Source: Spirodela intermedia
Lineage: Eukaryota > Streptophyta > Magnoliopsida > Alismatales > Araceae
Length of the DNA stretch: 64,000 nt
Direction of reading: 5' to 3'
Assembly: GCA_902729315.2 (NCBI GenBank)
Contig: LR746266.1
Span: 3,234,759 to 3,298,758, forward strand
The notes under the pieces are model-generated. The model made no database searches and had not been told where the DNA came from. It worked only from the letters and a program-made list of their open reading frames with translations. Made by a program: the position numbers and the translations under genes. Shown here in pieces: positions 24,371-35,191 of this stretch (its first letter is position 1; each line of letters begins with the position of its first letter).

Positions 24371-26889
24371 TTTTATTTCTTTTTCTTCATTTATCTCAAA
24401 AGCAAGACTGTAAAAATCATATAAATTTATGTAAAATTACATAATTACCTAAAAATTCACATTAATCAATTGAAAACACTTTTCACACTTTAACACAAAT
24501 ATAAGTCTATTTATCATGAGTTAAGGCTAAAACTATATTATTTACTAATTATTAACTCATGATAATGAAGACTTATCATTACTAATAACTTTTTATAGTG
24601 AATTGTTGAAAAAATAATCTTTACCAATCAATAAATTTCATAGTTATGATGTAGTCATGGGTAATGGCCATACATTACAAGAAAATGTGATATGGCATAA
24701 TATTCCATTGAAAATTCAAGAGTTTTTAATTATTCATGATTTCTTACCTCTAGATCTTAACAAACACCAATGTTATTCTTGATATACAATAAAAACTTTG
24801 AGGTCGATACATTCACATTATGGAAATTTAATTATGAAATTCATAATCAACAATACCATACTATCAAAGGAGATATAAGTTTGAACAAAATAGGTATATC
24901 CATAAAGGTTGTTGAGTAAGAATTGAAGAAGAGTCATGTTTGGAAAAAAAATGAAATTACACCAAGGGTCAAGCAAAATATATGACTTTGATTTATCACA
25001 AGAAAAATTAAGGATTAACATTTGATCACAAAAATAATTTCCTAAAGTTTTTGAACCACTTCCACAACTTCCTCCTACAAGAGAAGTTGACCATTTTCTC
25101 AATCTTATTCCTAGAACTCAACCAATGAATTTATGACCATATCAATATTCACAAATTCAAAAGAATGAGATAGAAAGACTAGTCCAAGATCTATATGCAT
25201 GAGGTATTATTTAGCCCTCTAACAGCCCATATACTAGTCCTATATTACTAATTAGGGGAAAAAGATGAAAGTTGATAATTTTGCATTGATTACAAAGCTT
25301 TTAATAAAGGCACTAATCCAAATAGATTTTTAATCCCGGTCATTGATGAATTACTTGAAGAACTGCATAGAATGGCATTTTTTTCTAAATTAGACTTAAA
25401 GTATGGATATTGTCAAGTTTGAATGGAGAGAGTTGACATGCTCAAGATAGCTTTTAAACCCCATGAAGGCCACTATGGGCTCAAAGTTATGCCATTCAAA
25501 CTTTCAAATGCTCTACCCACCTTTCAATCTTCGATGAATGAAATTTTCAAGCCATATCCCAAGAAATATGTTCGAGTATTCTTTGATGATATATGAGTAT
25601 ATAGTCAAACTACAAAAGAGCATGAGGAGCACATGGACAATATTTTTTTATTCTAGCAGCCAACAATCTATACATAAATACTAAAAAAATGTCAGTTGAA
25701 TCAACTACAATTAGAATATCTTTGCCACTATATATCTTTAGAAGGAGTATCTACATATAAAAGAAACATCTCAGCCATAGTGGAATGTCTTATACTTAAA
25801 ATATGAGAGAATGAAGAGGATTCTTATGATTAATTGGCTATTATCAAATATTTGTTATGGGATATGCAACCGTAGCTTGGCCTCTAACTTAATTACTAGA
25901 GAATAATTCATTTCAATGGAATTTAGAAGCTCAAGCAACCTTCAACAAGCTCAAATCAGCAATGACTTCTACTCTTGTATTAGCTTTAGCTAATTTCTCA
26001 CAAACATTTACGATTGAGACAAATGCTTCATGGCAAGGAGAAGGCTAGTTTTGATATAACAAGAAATATCAACTCCTATTATAGTCATAATTTCTCTAAA
26101 AAATCTTGATCAAAGTCAAGCTATTAGAGAGAACTTATACCTATTATGATGGCATAATAAAATGCAAACATTATCTTATGTTTTGGTCATTTATTATTCG
26201 AATGGATTAATATAGCTTGGAAATTATATTCATTCAAAAGGAGATTTATTCAAAGTATCACACATGGGTTACTAAATTAATGAGATTCAATTTCTAAATA
26301 CATTACAAGAAAGGGAAGAAGAATACAACTATGGATGCACTCCCTTAATCTCCATAATTGAGTTTAGCAAAGGCAGCACCTAATGCATATCACAATTAGA
26401 TGTTTTGATCATCAATGAAGAGATAAAAAAAGAATAAAGGCTATCTAGTATCAAAAACTCTATAATAGAGGGCTCAAGTTTCTTCCCAAACTACTCTATA
26501 CGACAAGGATCACTTCTTTATAAAAGTTGATTAGTATTGCCTCCTACATCTTCCACTATTTTTATATTCCTACGATAATTTCATGACAGCCCTTTAGGAA
26601 GTCACGCTAGATTTTGACAGCCCAATAAACTTCAACTAGACCTAATTTGTTTGGACGAGTCAATTGTTGATGCCCTTGATTATAATAATGACAACTGAAA
26701 AGTTTATTGCTAAAGTGATTATTGAATATTGATGATTACTCTATCACTCACACATGCTGCAGTGAGCCACCATGTGCCTCTACGCACATGGCACACCTCC
26801 ACGTGTGCCACATCATGCCATCTCATGCCGTGTTGTGCCATGCCAGCATGTGCATGCTGCCTATGCCCATACAAGCCTCCACCATACGA

Positions 26890-27090
26890 CCTCATGTCAG
26901 TAGCACAGCTCCTTGTCTAAAGCCTTGTTCCTCCTCTCTAGGGGTGTCAGAACTCGTCCTGAAGAGCTTGGCAAGTCCAAGTTCATCACCAAGCTTGTTC
27001 TCTGAACCATCATTTGCAGAAATGACAACAGCAGAGCATCTGATCAGCATAGATCCCCCACCAAGTTGATCAGCTTCAAGAACAACATCG
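26890..27090 (-). other. Possible 3'-UTR exon of the LYR gene
   Basis: On the minus strand a good acceptor (CTAAATTCTTGCAG) ends at 27092, and the LYR gene has a donor at 27570. Together they would give a 479-bp intron after the stop codon. The exon is open for about 60 codons (DVVLEADQLGGGSMLIRC at its start) but has no start of its own, and I recognise no family. It may be untranslated sequence or a captured gene fragment. Confidence 0.3.
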
Positions 27091-27603
27091 CCTGCAAGAA
27101 TTTAGACAAGAGTGGGGATTCTGTAGGGTGTATCATCATCTGTACTGCTAATGCTCTAAACTATTGTCGACGGAAATAGAAATGTTAAAGAAATGACTGC
27201 AGATTACGTTCCGAATTAACATCCATGGAAACTGAGCAGGAAATAGTGTTAGCTGTTGCAGAAAATGTTCAAAGTTTCTATCCACTGATATCCCTACAGA
27301 AAGCGTCAGCACAGGGAAAATGCCCAGAAAAAAATGGAAATGGAAAAGTGCAAGAGAATATGATTCGTGGAGGATCATTCAAATCAGTTCCCCATCTTGT
27401 CCGTTGAGGATATCATTCGTGGAGAATCTGACGAGCAGCATCTCATTTCGATAATCGCACCGACAAATCCGGAAGAATCTAGGCACGACTCGAATCAGAA
27501 AAAAAAATCAGAAGCTCATTCAGCAACATCCAGAGAGAAATTCGAGTAGCCAGGAAGAATAAGAACTTACTTGCCGGTTAGGTCCGCTCCCGACTTGGAC
27601 GCT

Positions 27604-27876
27604 TCAGGGGAGGCGGCCCTTCTTGAGGAAGGAAAGGGAGTACTCGGCAGCGTCCACGAGGTCGGCGATGTTGTGGAGGGAGCGCTCCTCGGATCCGAGC
27701 ATGAAGATGGTGCGAACCTCCGCCTTCTTCGCCAGCCGTGCGGCGAGGCCTCCGAGAGGGAGCTCCGGTGAGTTGAGGCATCTCAAGATCTGACGGTAGA
27801 GGGACAACACACGCCCTCGGTTCCTCGTCAGGTCCTCCGCCGTCGCCCACACCAGCCCGCCTCCGCCGCTGCCCAT
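27604..27876 (-). CDS. LYR-motif (Complex1_LYR) protein
   Basis: A 90-residue protein. Small LYR proteins act in mitochondria as assembly factors or accessory subunits, many linking Fe-S cluster transfer or acyl-carrier protein to respiratory complexes. The motif is at residues 26-28 (SLYRQILR), followed by the usual basic stretch and a second helix (RTIFMLGSEERSLHNIADLV). The N-terminus lacks an obvious presequence, as is common in this family. The start is the first ATG after a CT-rich leader; in-frame upstream sequence (to 28005) is leader. A donor AA|GTAAGT at 27570 lies 33 nt after the stop, so a 3'-UTR intron is likely. The gene is head to head with the NLR. Which LYR subfamily it belongs to I cannot tell. 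Confidence 0.8.
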   Translation of the reverse strand: MGSGGGGLVWATAEDLTRNRGRVLSLYRQILRCLNSPELPLGGLAARLAKKAEVRTIFMLGSEERSLHNIADLVDAAEYSLSFLKKGRLP

Positions 27877-28200
27877 GGCTACAGCGAGAGAGAGAGAGAT
27901 AGAGACAGAGAGAGAGAGTAGGGTTTGCAAGCATGAAGAAGCTATCTCGGGCTGAGCCTCGGTGGTACCAAACGGGCCGATATTGACTTTAAGAGCCCGG
28001 CCCAAAACAGCTCCTCATTAGAGTTTCTTATGGGGCCCAGCGTGGGTTCCCGTTCTTGCGTTTACTTTCTGATGGGATCCACCAGCTGCGTCGTCGATTT
28101 CCAACGATGAGCAGGTTGGTTGTGTGGTTCTTCTCCGCCACGCCCCGAGAGAGAGGAGGGACAGAGGAGAGAGAGAGAGAGAGAGAGAAGAGAGGACGGC
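27877..28200. promoter_or_regulatory. Shared divergent promoter of the LYR and NLR genes
   Basis: Only 324 bp separate the two start codons. The gap contains GGCCCA/TGGGCC-type words (near 27996-28005 and 28032-28038) and GA dinucleotide tracts next to both starts (about 27884-27918 and 28167-28190). Both leaders and both core promoters must lie here, or within the genes. Confidence 0.5.
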
Positions 28201-28505
28201 ATGGAGAGACAGATCGCGGGGGCGGCGGTGGGGGCGGTGGTCTCCATCCTCTTCAGTCCGCTGGCGGCGGAGGCGGCGAGGCTCGGCAAGGAGGCGGTGG
28301 CTCGGCTGTGGGGCGTCGACGACGAGATCGAGAAACTGTCTTCCACCTTGAGATCCATCGAAGCGACGCTGAAATTTGCAGAGCAGAACGAGTTGACGGT
28401 CGGCGGCGGGTGGGTTCGCGACTGGCTGGAGCGCCTCAAGGACGTCGCGTACGACGCCGACGACGTGCTAGACGAGTTCGCCGTGGAGCTCGCCGTCTCA
28501 CCGGC

Positions 28506-28543
<38 letters not shown>

Positions 28544-31500
28544 GGCGGGGAAGGGAGAGGGGGCTCCGCCGCTGGTTCGCCTTCTGCTTCGCCTGCTTGC
28601 GGTCGACGCCCTTCCGTCACCAGATCGGCCGCTGCTTGCGGTCGACGTGAGGAGTACGCTGGAGGGGATTCACGAAGACTGGAAGAAGTTCGGCCTCGGA
28701 GCCATCAGCGGCGGCGCCGCCGCGGCGGAGACCGGAATGTCGGGCGGCTGGGAGACCACCGCCCAGAGTGGGGACAGGGGCAGGTTCTTCGTCGGCAGGA
28801 AGAAGGAGAAGAGCAGGATCATAGAGAAGCTTCTGTCGGTGTCCTCCGACGTGCTCCTGGTGCCCATAGTGGGAATGGGAGGGATGGGGAAGACGGCTCT
28901 TGCGCAGGAGATCCTCGACGATAAGAGGATGAAGGACCACTTCCAGGAGAGGAAATGGGTGTACGTGGGGTTGAAGTTCGACGCCGCGAAGATCATCAGG
29001 GCAGTCACAGGGGACGGAGCTTCTTCCTCGAGGACCCTGCAAGACCAGCATGGACGCCTGAGGAGCAAGCTCGACGAAGGAAGGTTTCTGCTGGTTCTGG
29101 ATGATGTCTGGTGCGATGAGCACGATGAGTGGAATAAGATTCTGCCCCCAATCCGTGCAGCCACAAAAGGCGGGGCAGTCATCGTCACCACTCGCGCCCA
29201 CAAGGTCGCCGCCGCCGCCGGCCCGGGCATCTCCTCGCCGGATTCTTCCCTATCAGGGCTGTCCGACGAGGACTCCTGGCTGCTGTTCAAGGAGCGCGCC
29301 TTCGGGAACGGAAACCCCGATGCACTTCGAAAACTGGAGCTTCGAGGCCGGAGGATCGTTAAAAAGCTGGGCGGCGTACCTCTGGCAATCAGGTTGGTCG
29401 CCGGGTTCCTAGCTGAGAGCTTCGAGGAGACCAGGTGGTCTACCCTGGACAGCATAGACTTCATCGTGTCCAATAATATCCTGCCGGTCCTGAGCTTGAG
29501 CTACGAATATCTGCCGCGCTCTCGCAAGCCCTGCTTCGCGTACTGTTCCGTGTTCCCCAAGGGCTTCGTCTTCGACAAATCCAGGCTGATCCAGATGTGG
29601 ACGGCTCAGTCCTACACCCAGTCGGGCGGAGAGGCGAGGATCTTCTTCGACGACCTCCACTTCAGGTCCTTCTTCGGCCGCAACGAGGACGGCTCGTACC
29701 AGACGCACGACCTGATGCACGATCTTGCGCTATCCGTCTCCAGCAAGGAGTTCCGCAGATTGATGGAAGAAGATGGGGATGAGCGTGGAGTCTCCGGAAT
29801 GGTACGCCATGCGTCTTTCTCGAACAATCGGGAGGAGGTCACCTGGGAGCAGTTCCATGGATTCTACAAAGCTCGATCCCTTCTGTATCTGCACGATTCG
29901 AGCCGCTCTACATTCGGCAGGGTGCCCGGTGATCTGTTTGACCGCCTGAGATTTATCCGCGTGCTGTGTCTGGCCTACAGCGACATGGAAGAGCTGCCGG
30001 AGTCCATCGCCAAGTTGAAGCATCTCCGGTACCTCGATCTGTCTTTCACCAGGATCGGGATCCTGCCTGAGGCGCTGTGTGATCTCTGGAATCTCCGAAC
30101 ACTGAGGATAGTCCAGCCCTGGCCGAGCATGTTTCTCGTGGAATTGCCCCGGGGAATGAACAAGCTGATCAACTTGCGGCACCTCGATGTGAACCAGGAT
30201 GTGGTGGCGAACATTCCTGGAATAGGAAGCTTGTCCTTCCTCCAGGAGCTCAAGGTATTCCGTGTCCGAAAGGAGCACAGGTACAGGATTTCCGAGCTCA
30301 GGGATCTGACGAAGCTCGAGGAAGGTCTCTGCATCAAAGAACTTCAGAATGTGGACAGCGAAACGACGGCTGCTCAAGCAGAGCTCCACAGGAAGACCCG
30401 CCTGAAGATACTGCAAATGGAATGGACAGAGATGCCCAGGGAAGAGAATCTTGAAGCGGAAGTTTTAAAAGGCCTGGAACCCCCGAGAAGCCTCGAAAGG
30501 CTGAGCATCTCCAACAATGCCGGATCAGTCTTTCCGCCATGGATGTGTGCTCGTTCGTATTCCATTCTGTCTTATATCTCTCTCCGTGGATGCAAAAATT
30601 GGGCCAGCCTCCCTCCTCTAGGGCAGTTCAGCTCCCTGAAGGATCTGAAGATCATGATGATGGAACGAGTCACGCTAGTCGGCCGTGAATTCCATGGCAA
30701 TGACGAGGTGGTGTTTCCGGCATTGGAGTCTCTCGAAATCGGCGACATGGCGAACTGGACACAATGGGAGTCCGACACGAGGAAGATCTTTCCGACTCTT
30801 CGAACTCTGATGATATTTAGTTGCCCCAAGCTGGAAGGGTTACCACAGCTCCCCGCTTCTCTGGTGGATCTCTTCCTGCAGAATGTAGGACTCAGGACTC
30901 TTCCGGAGATCTCATCATTCCCTGATTTGAGAGACATGATGACCTGTTCCCTGAGGAAGATGGTCATTACCAGCTGTCCAAACCTCCGATCCGTACCTGG
31001 GAGGCTCCTGCGCCATCTGGTTTCCCTCGAGGTCCGCGATTGCGAAAACCTGGCATCGATGGGCCTCGACCTCCAATACCTCGATTGCCTCACGCATCTA
31101 AGCGTCACCTGTTGCCCTAATCTTATACCGGAAACGGAGCAGCTCTCGCCACCGGCAGTCGTCGGATCTGTACCTAGAGATCACCTCCCACTGGACCTCC
31201 AGGATCCATCGGATGTCCATTCCCCCGAACTCGCAGAGCATGAGCCGCAGTCGCCGCCGCCGCCGTCGTCCTCCGCAGCGCATCCACCGCTCCAGACCCT
31301 GGCCACGGACAACAAATCTGTGCTCGAGCATCTACTCCCGCAGAACCTCTCCTACCTCCAAAGGCTGATCATCATAGGGCCCTGCCACATCCCAACGGAG
31401 CTCCGCGACCTTCCGTCCCTCTTGTCGCTGTCGCTGTGTGGCTTCCCCCAACTCCGCAGCCCTCCGGATCTGCAGCGCCTCCCACTCCTGGAGAAACTGG

Positions 31501-31730
31501 AACTGTTTGACTGTCCTCAGCTCCAGAGCCTGCCGCTGCTGCGCGGCCTTTCACAGTTGACGAAGCTGGTCGTGAACGGATGCCCGGAGATCCAGTCCCT
31601 GCCGGAGGGAGGGCTTCCTGCCTCGATGAAGATGCTGATCATCCGGAAATGCCCCGCTCTCAAAGAACGCTACGAGAGGGGAGGCCCCGACAGGCCCGCC
31701 ATCGCCTACGTTCCCCAAATAATTATATAG
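28201..31730 (+). pseudogene. CC-NBS-LRR (NLR) resistance gene with a frame break
   Basis: An intronless CNL. The coiled-coil (Rx-N) domain starts at ATG 28201 (MERQIAGAAVGAVVS) and has the EDVID-like AYDADDVLDEF and a polyalanine tract; its frame stops at 28648-28650. The NBS-LRR continues in another frame: P-loop GMGGMGKT (about 28873), kinase-2 LLVLDDVW (29091), RNBS-B VTTRAHK (29185), GLPL GGVPLAI (29368), RNBS-D CFAYCSVFPKG (29530), MHD DLMHDLA (29712), then LRRs to 31700. The break coincides with a 14-bp insertion (28633-28646) that repeats upstream sequence; both frames are otherwise intact. Either it is a recent pseudogene, or an assembly error, or a protein lacking the CC made from a later ATG such as 28737. 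If intact it would be a cytosolic pathogen sensor. Confidence 0.85.
28594..28647 (+). repeat. 15-bp direct repeat at the NLR frame break
   Basis: TGCTTGCGGTCGACG occurs at 28594-28608 and again at 28633-28647. Dropping 28633-28646 joins GGCCGC to GTGAGG and gives IGRVRSTLEG, the sequence expected at the end of an Rx-N domain. Confidence 0.85.
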
Positions 31731-33400
31731 CCGTTCCCTACGTTTTCTTTCTTTTTTCTAAATTATATTTTTATTATATAAGATTTATCGTCTATTTTAA
31801 AATTGTTATATTCTATATATCTCATGTTTATTTCAAATTTTATGTATTTATTTTTAAATATTTTTTTATAATTTTAAAGTCATCATTCGCATAGTTAATA
31901 CATAGTTGGCTGATGCTAATTAGATTGTTAATTAATCCTTTAAGATATACAATATTTTTAGTCAACATGTGATTTTTAAATTGTATACTGGTTCATAATT
32001 TCTTTTTTGTGATTAGTTATGAATGTTCCTTGTGCTCCTTTGTAACTAAAGGATATTAGACATCTTCTCTCCCTTGTCATGTACCCTTGAACACGAGTCG
32101 TCAAGATGTCAAGAGTTATTTTCAAACTAGAGAATCTCCTGAAATAATTAAATATAACTCAAATATAAATTTATATTTATAAATGTCTTTATACATTTAT
32201 TTGGAATCCATATCTATGTTGTAGAATGTTAGTGTCTACATTATACGAGAGATATTTTTTGCTATGAATTTTTTGGTTTTTTTATGGATTATTTTCTATG
32301 AGCCATATAGTTCCTCTATGTTGGCTTCAGGATCCTTCATTATATGGTTTTGATGATTAAAAACTCACATAAGATAAATAAATGGATTGAATTGTGTTGA
32401 ACATTCTATATACGTGATGTACATAAATGGTCTCATATATGTTTTCTAAATTAATTAAACATAAATTAATGGAGAACATGTATTATTGATGGTACTTCAA
32501 GAAATTTAATTGGTTATCATCTTTTGAATTCCACATTTATAGTGAATTTATCACTCAAATCATTCCTTTATTGACAACTGTTATAAAATTTAATAATTAC
32601 AAAAACCACGAATGAAAAGTAATAATTTGGACATCGAATTGTATGTAAATCCTTCATGTTATTATAATGGAAGTCCATGATTTGAAATTATTGGTTCCAT
32701 ACATTTTTTATGTGGAATTAATTGATTGAGTTTGAACTAAATAAAAAAATGTTCAGAATTAGGTGAATATATTAAATATTAATTAGAAAATAAATATTAG
32801 ATATCATATATCATCAAATTACTATGTGATATTATTGAAATAACATTCAACATTCCACTTCACATTTATATTTTATTTTAGGTAATTTAGATTTACTTCA
32901 ACTAAAAAATTGTTACTTTATTAAGAGATGTGTCCATAGTTCAATTTTAATGATGACATATTCCTATTAGTCATGTTAGAAATTTTAGCTTCAGATATGT
33001 AATTACTGATTAATAGTTACATTTATTGGTTTAAGCTCAAAGGATTTCCGAATGCTTAAAGAATGTGTCATACTAGTCTCCAACTATCATTCTCTAAGTA
33101 AGGTTGTGAATGAAACTTCTCGATAAATTCAGCCTCTTTGATGGCTAATGTCACACTATTGAGCATCTATGACCTCTCTATGATCTCAAAATTCTTTGTG
33201 ACAATTTTTTTAGAGAATTAGATGTAGAAGTGAGGGGTATCTGAGGCTAGTAAAAAAGGAAAAAGTCATCAAGTTGATGAGCAAAATTTAATCCAAATGT
33301 GAAACTTCCTCAAGTTAATGGTTTGATAGTAGAGGTAACATATGATGATAGAATAGAAATCAAGTAAGATTTATCTTTCTTTTCATTGAATTTATTGATG
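31731..33400. other. AT-rich intergenic stretch, no gene seen
   Basis: The NLR 3' end leads into very AT-rich DNA. I find no coding frame, no RNA gene and no clear repeat termini. Short frames here have the base composition of noncoding DNA. Confidence 0.5.
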
Positions 33401-34500
33401 TGATATTTTGTGTTTATATTATAAAGGATAAATTGGGATTGTCTTAACTTAATCACTAAAGGGAGCTAATCTATGTAAGCAACTTTGTCCCATCTAGAGT
33501 CATGAATTTGGTAGATAATTCTTAGATAAAATCTAGATGGAGTTTAGCCCAGTAATCAAATTATTGCTGTTGACTAAACATTTGGTCTACTAGAGCCCAA
33601 AATTAAGGTGTTCTTGGAGAGTAAATATAAACATATAAATTTCTTGTTTTATAATTACATTCAAGATGGAATTTTTGACATCCATGTGAAATAACTTAAA
33701 TTTTTTATGCATGCAAATACTTAAAAGCATTTTAACAATATCTAGGCTTACATTTTCTGTATGAGTTTCTTCATCATCCATTCCTTGAACATAACCTTGG
33801 GCCACTAGGCTACCTTTGCTTTTAATAAATTGACCTTCATTTAATAAATATTCATTTAGATAATGATTGGGTTAGGAACTAGAGATCACACTTCATTCCT
33901 TTCAAATTATTCAAATTCATCATGCATTTCATTTAGTATGTTTTCATCCATAAGAGCTGCATCGATATTTTTAGGTTGACTATCAAAGGAAAATACAATA
34001 AAATGACCATCCATTCTATTAGAGGATATAGTTCTAACTTTGTCTTTCAAATCTCTATTTTTTGGGTAATTCCTCATTTCAAATCATGCTTCTAATTTAT
34101 GTATTTTCTCTTTAGTTTTATTTACTTCTTCCAAGTTTTATTCTAATGCATCATCTTCTATATTCCTTCTTGATTATTTTTTTTGCAATAAATTTCACAT
34201 AAATGATTTTTTCTATGACCACTAATTCTTTTTTTGTGAATTATATAAGATTTTATTTTTTAAAAAATATCCGATAAATATACCTTCCTCACTTTTGGGA
34301 TTGAATTTTCCTAAATTTTCCTTTCCATTATTAAAAATAAAAAATTTAAAGACAAATAGTCTAATGTATTCTACTTTAGGCATTTTGTTCTTAAGTAATT
34401 CATACGTTATTTTCTTAAGCTTTGATCTAATGAGAACCCTTTGCCCAAAAATTGTGGACTCCATAATCGTGAGATTAGTGTAGCTGAAGGTCAACCATGG
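33400..34500 (-). mobile_element. Ty1/copia retrotransposon relic
   Basis: Minus-strand fragments are in copia order. The end of integrase lies at 34222-34494 (TYELLKNKMPKVEY, FIFNNGKENLGKFNPKSEEG, IFIGYF). Reverse transcriptase follows at 33590-33805 (AQGYVQGMDDEETHTENVS, KKFKLFHMDVKNSILN). Copia carries integrase before reverse transcriptase, the opposite of gypsy. Frameshifts, stops and loss of other domains show it is dead. LTRs were not found, and the ends are approximate. Confidence 0.75.
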
Positions 34501-35027
34501 ATTCCAAAATTGTGGGAGCTCATCAAGTCACCACTCTCAAATGTGGCGTGTGATGAGAATAAGACCATCTTTACTTCCTATGAGATGACTTTCAAAAGTC
34601 AACTCCCACATGAGAGTGCAAGTTGTTAAGCAACCACCATTCATGGGTTGCACAAGCATGGCAAGGTTGATCATAGTCTCACATAAATTAATACAAAAAG
34701 TCAACTGATGACCACAAAGGATGGACCTTTTTTAACTCATCAGCATATAATTATGGGTTCAAGGAACCACATACCTTTCCATTTTTATCCTATCCAATCT
34801 GACTTTCATATGAGGGTCAACGTTACTAGTAGTCCCAGAAGGTTACTTTCAAATTTTCCCAAATGGGACCGGTCAAACATCCTCCTTGGGATATTTTCAA
34901 GGACAGTCAGAAAAATATTATACAAATAATGGCGATTTTTAAGTCCAATGTTTGAAGCCCTCATCAAAGCCTTCGGCTTTAGTTAATTCTCGATCGGTTA
35001 CCACCATTCGGTTTCGGCATCGGTTGT
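34501..35027. other. Intergenic stretch upstream of the PLGG1-type gene
   Basis: No coding frame of note; the short frames at 34441-34929 match nothing I know. The distal promoter of the plus-strand gene probably lies in its right part. Confidence 0.45.
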
Positions 35028-35086
35028 CACGTGCGGGTGGGAGGGTGGGGGCCATTAACACCCGACTCACGCACGTGCTATAAAAA
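35028..35086 (+). promoter_or_regulatory. Core promoter of the PLGG1-type gene: two G-boxes and a TATA box
   Basis: CACGTG at 35028-35033 and 35072-35077, the second touching TATAAAAA at 35079-35086. The expected transcription start is about 35110, giving a leader of about 80 nt before ATG 35192. G-boxes next to a TATA box are typical of light-responsive photosynthesis and photorespiration genes. Confidence 0.6.
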
Positions 35087-35191
35087 CTCCGGCCCACAAC
35101 GAACTGTTTGATTTGCTGGCAGAGAGGAAGGCAGAAGAAGTTCCGGCGATCTCCTCCGGCGGTGGTTCCTCTGCATCTGGCGGCGGAGGGC

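Larger units (their letters stand above)
22938..24578 (+). mobile_element. Solo LTR copy 5 with perfect target-site duplication, inside gypsy B protease
   Basis: The 1641-bp element starts TGACGTGACTCAGTC and ends GAAGACTTATCA. TTACT flanks it at 22933-22937 and 24579-24583. Excision with one duplication rejoins the protease frame as TNVTNNFL. It carries the full promoter module (24104-24145) and GC-rich body. Short frames inside (23330-24339) are shared with the other copies and belong to the repeat. Confidence 0.85.
22356..26640 (+). mobile_element. Ty3/gypsy element B, decayed gag-pol remnant
   Basis: A different gypsy lineage from element A. A zinc-knuckle remnant (CFYCNK.FEPENRCKK, about 22675-22720) precedes the protease start (VQDKDVTILI, about 22895). 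LTR copy 5 interrupts the protease. Reverse transcriptase spans roughly 25080-25690 ([51 protein letters not shown]). The RNase H start is at about 25900-26040 (AQATFNKLKSAM). Stops are frequent. Sequence beyond 26060 is increasingly degraded and the right end is approximate. No own LTRs were recognised, unless the LTR at 21595 is shared. Confidence 0.75.

Noticed and set aside
26722-27069. 115-codon plus-strand frame rich in Cys, His and Met
   Set aside because: Its first part is a CATG-rich low-complexity run and its second part is antisense to the possible LYR 3'-UTR exon. No family match.
28056-28200. Start of the long NLR frame upstream of 28201
   Set aside because: In this frame the first ~190 codons are low-complexity and overlap the real CC domain, which is in another frame. 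The long frame is only genuine from about 28647 on.
28670-31108. Several antisense frames of 170-270 codons opposite the NLR
   Set aside because: They are shadows of a GC-rich coding exon without start context, motifs or splice sites.
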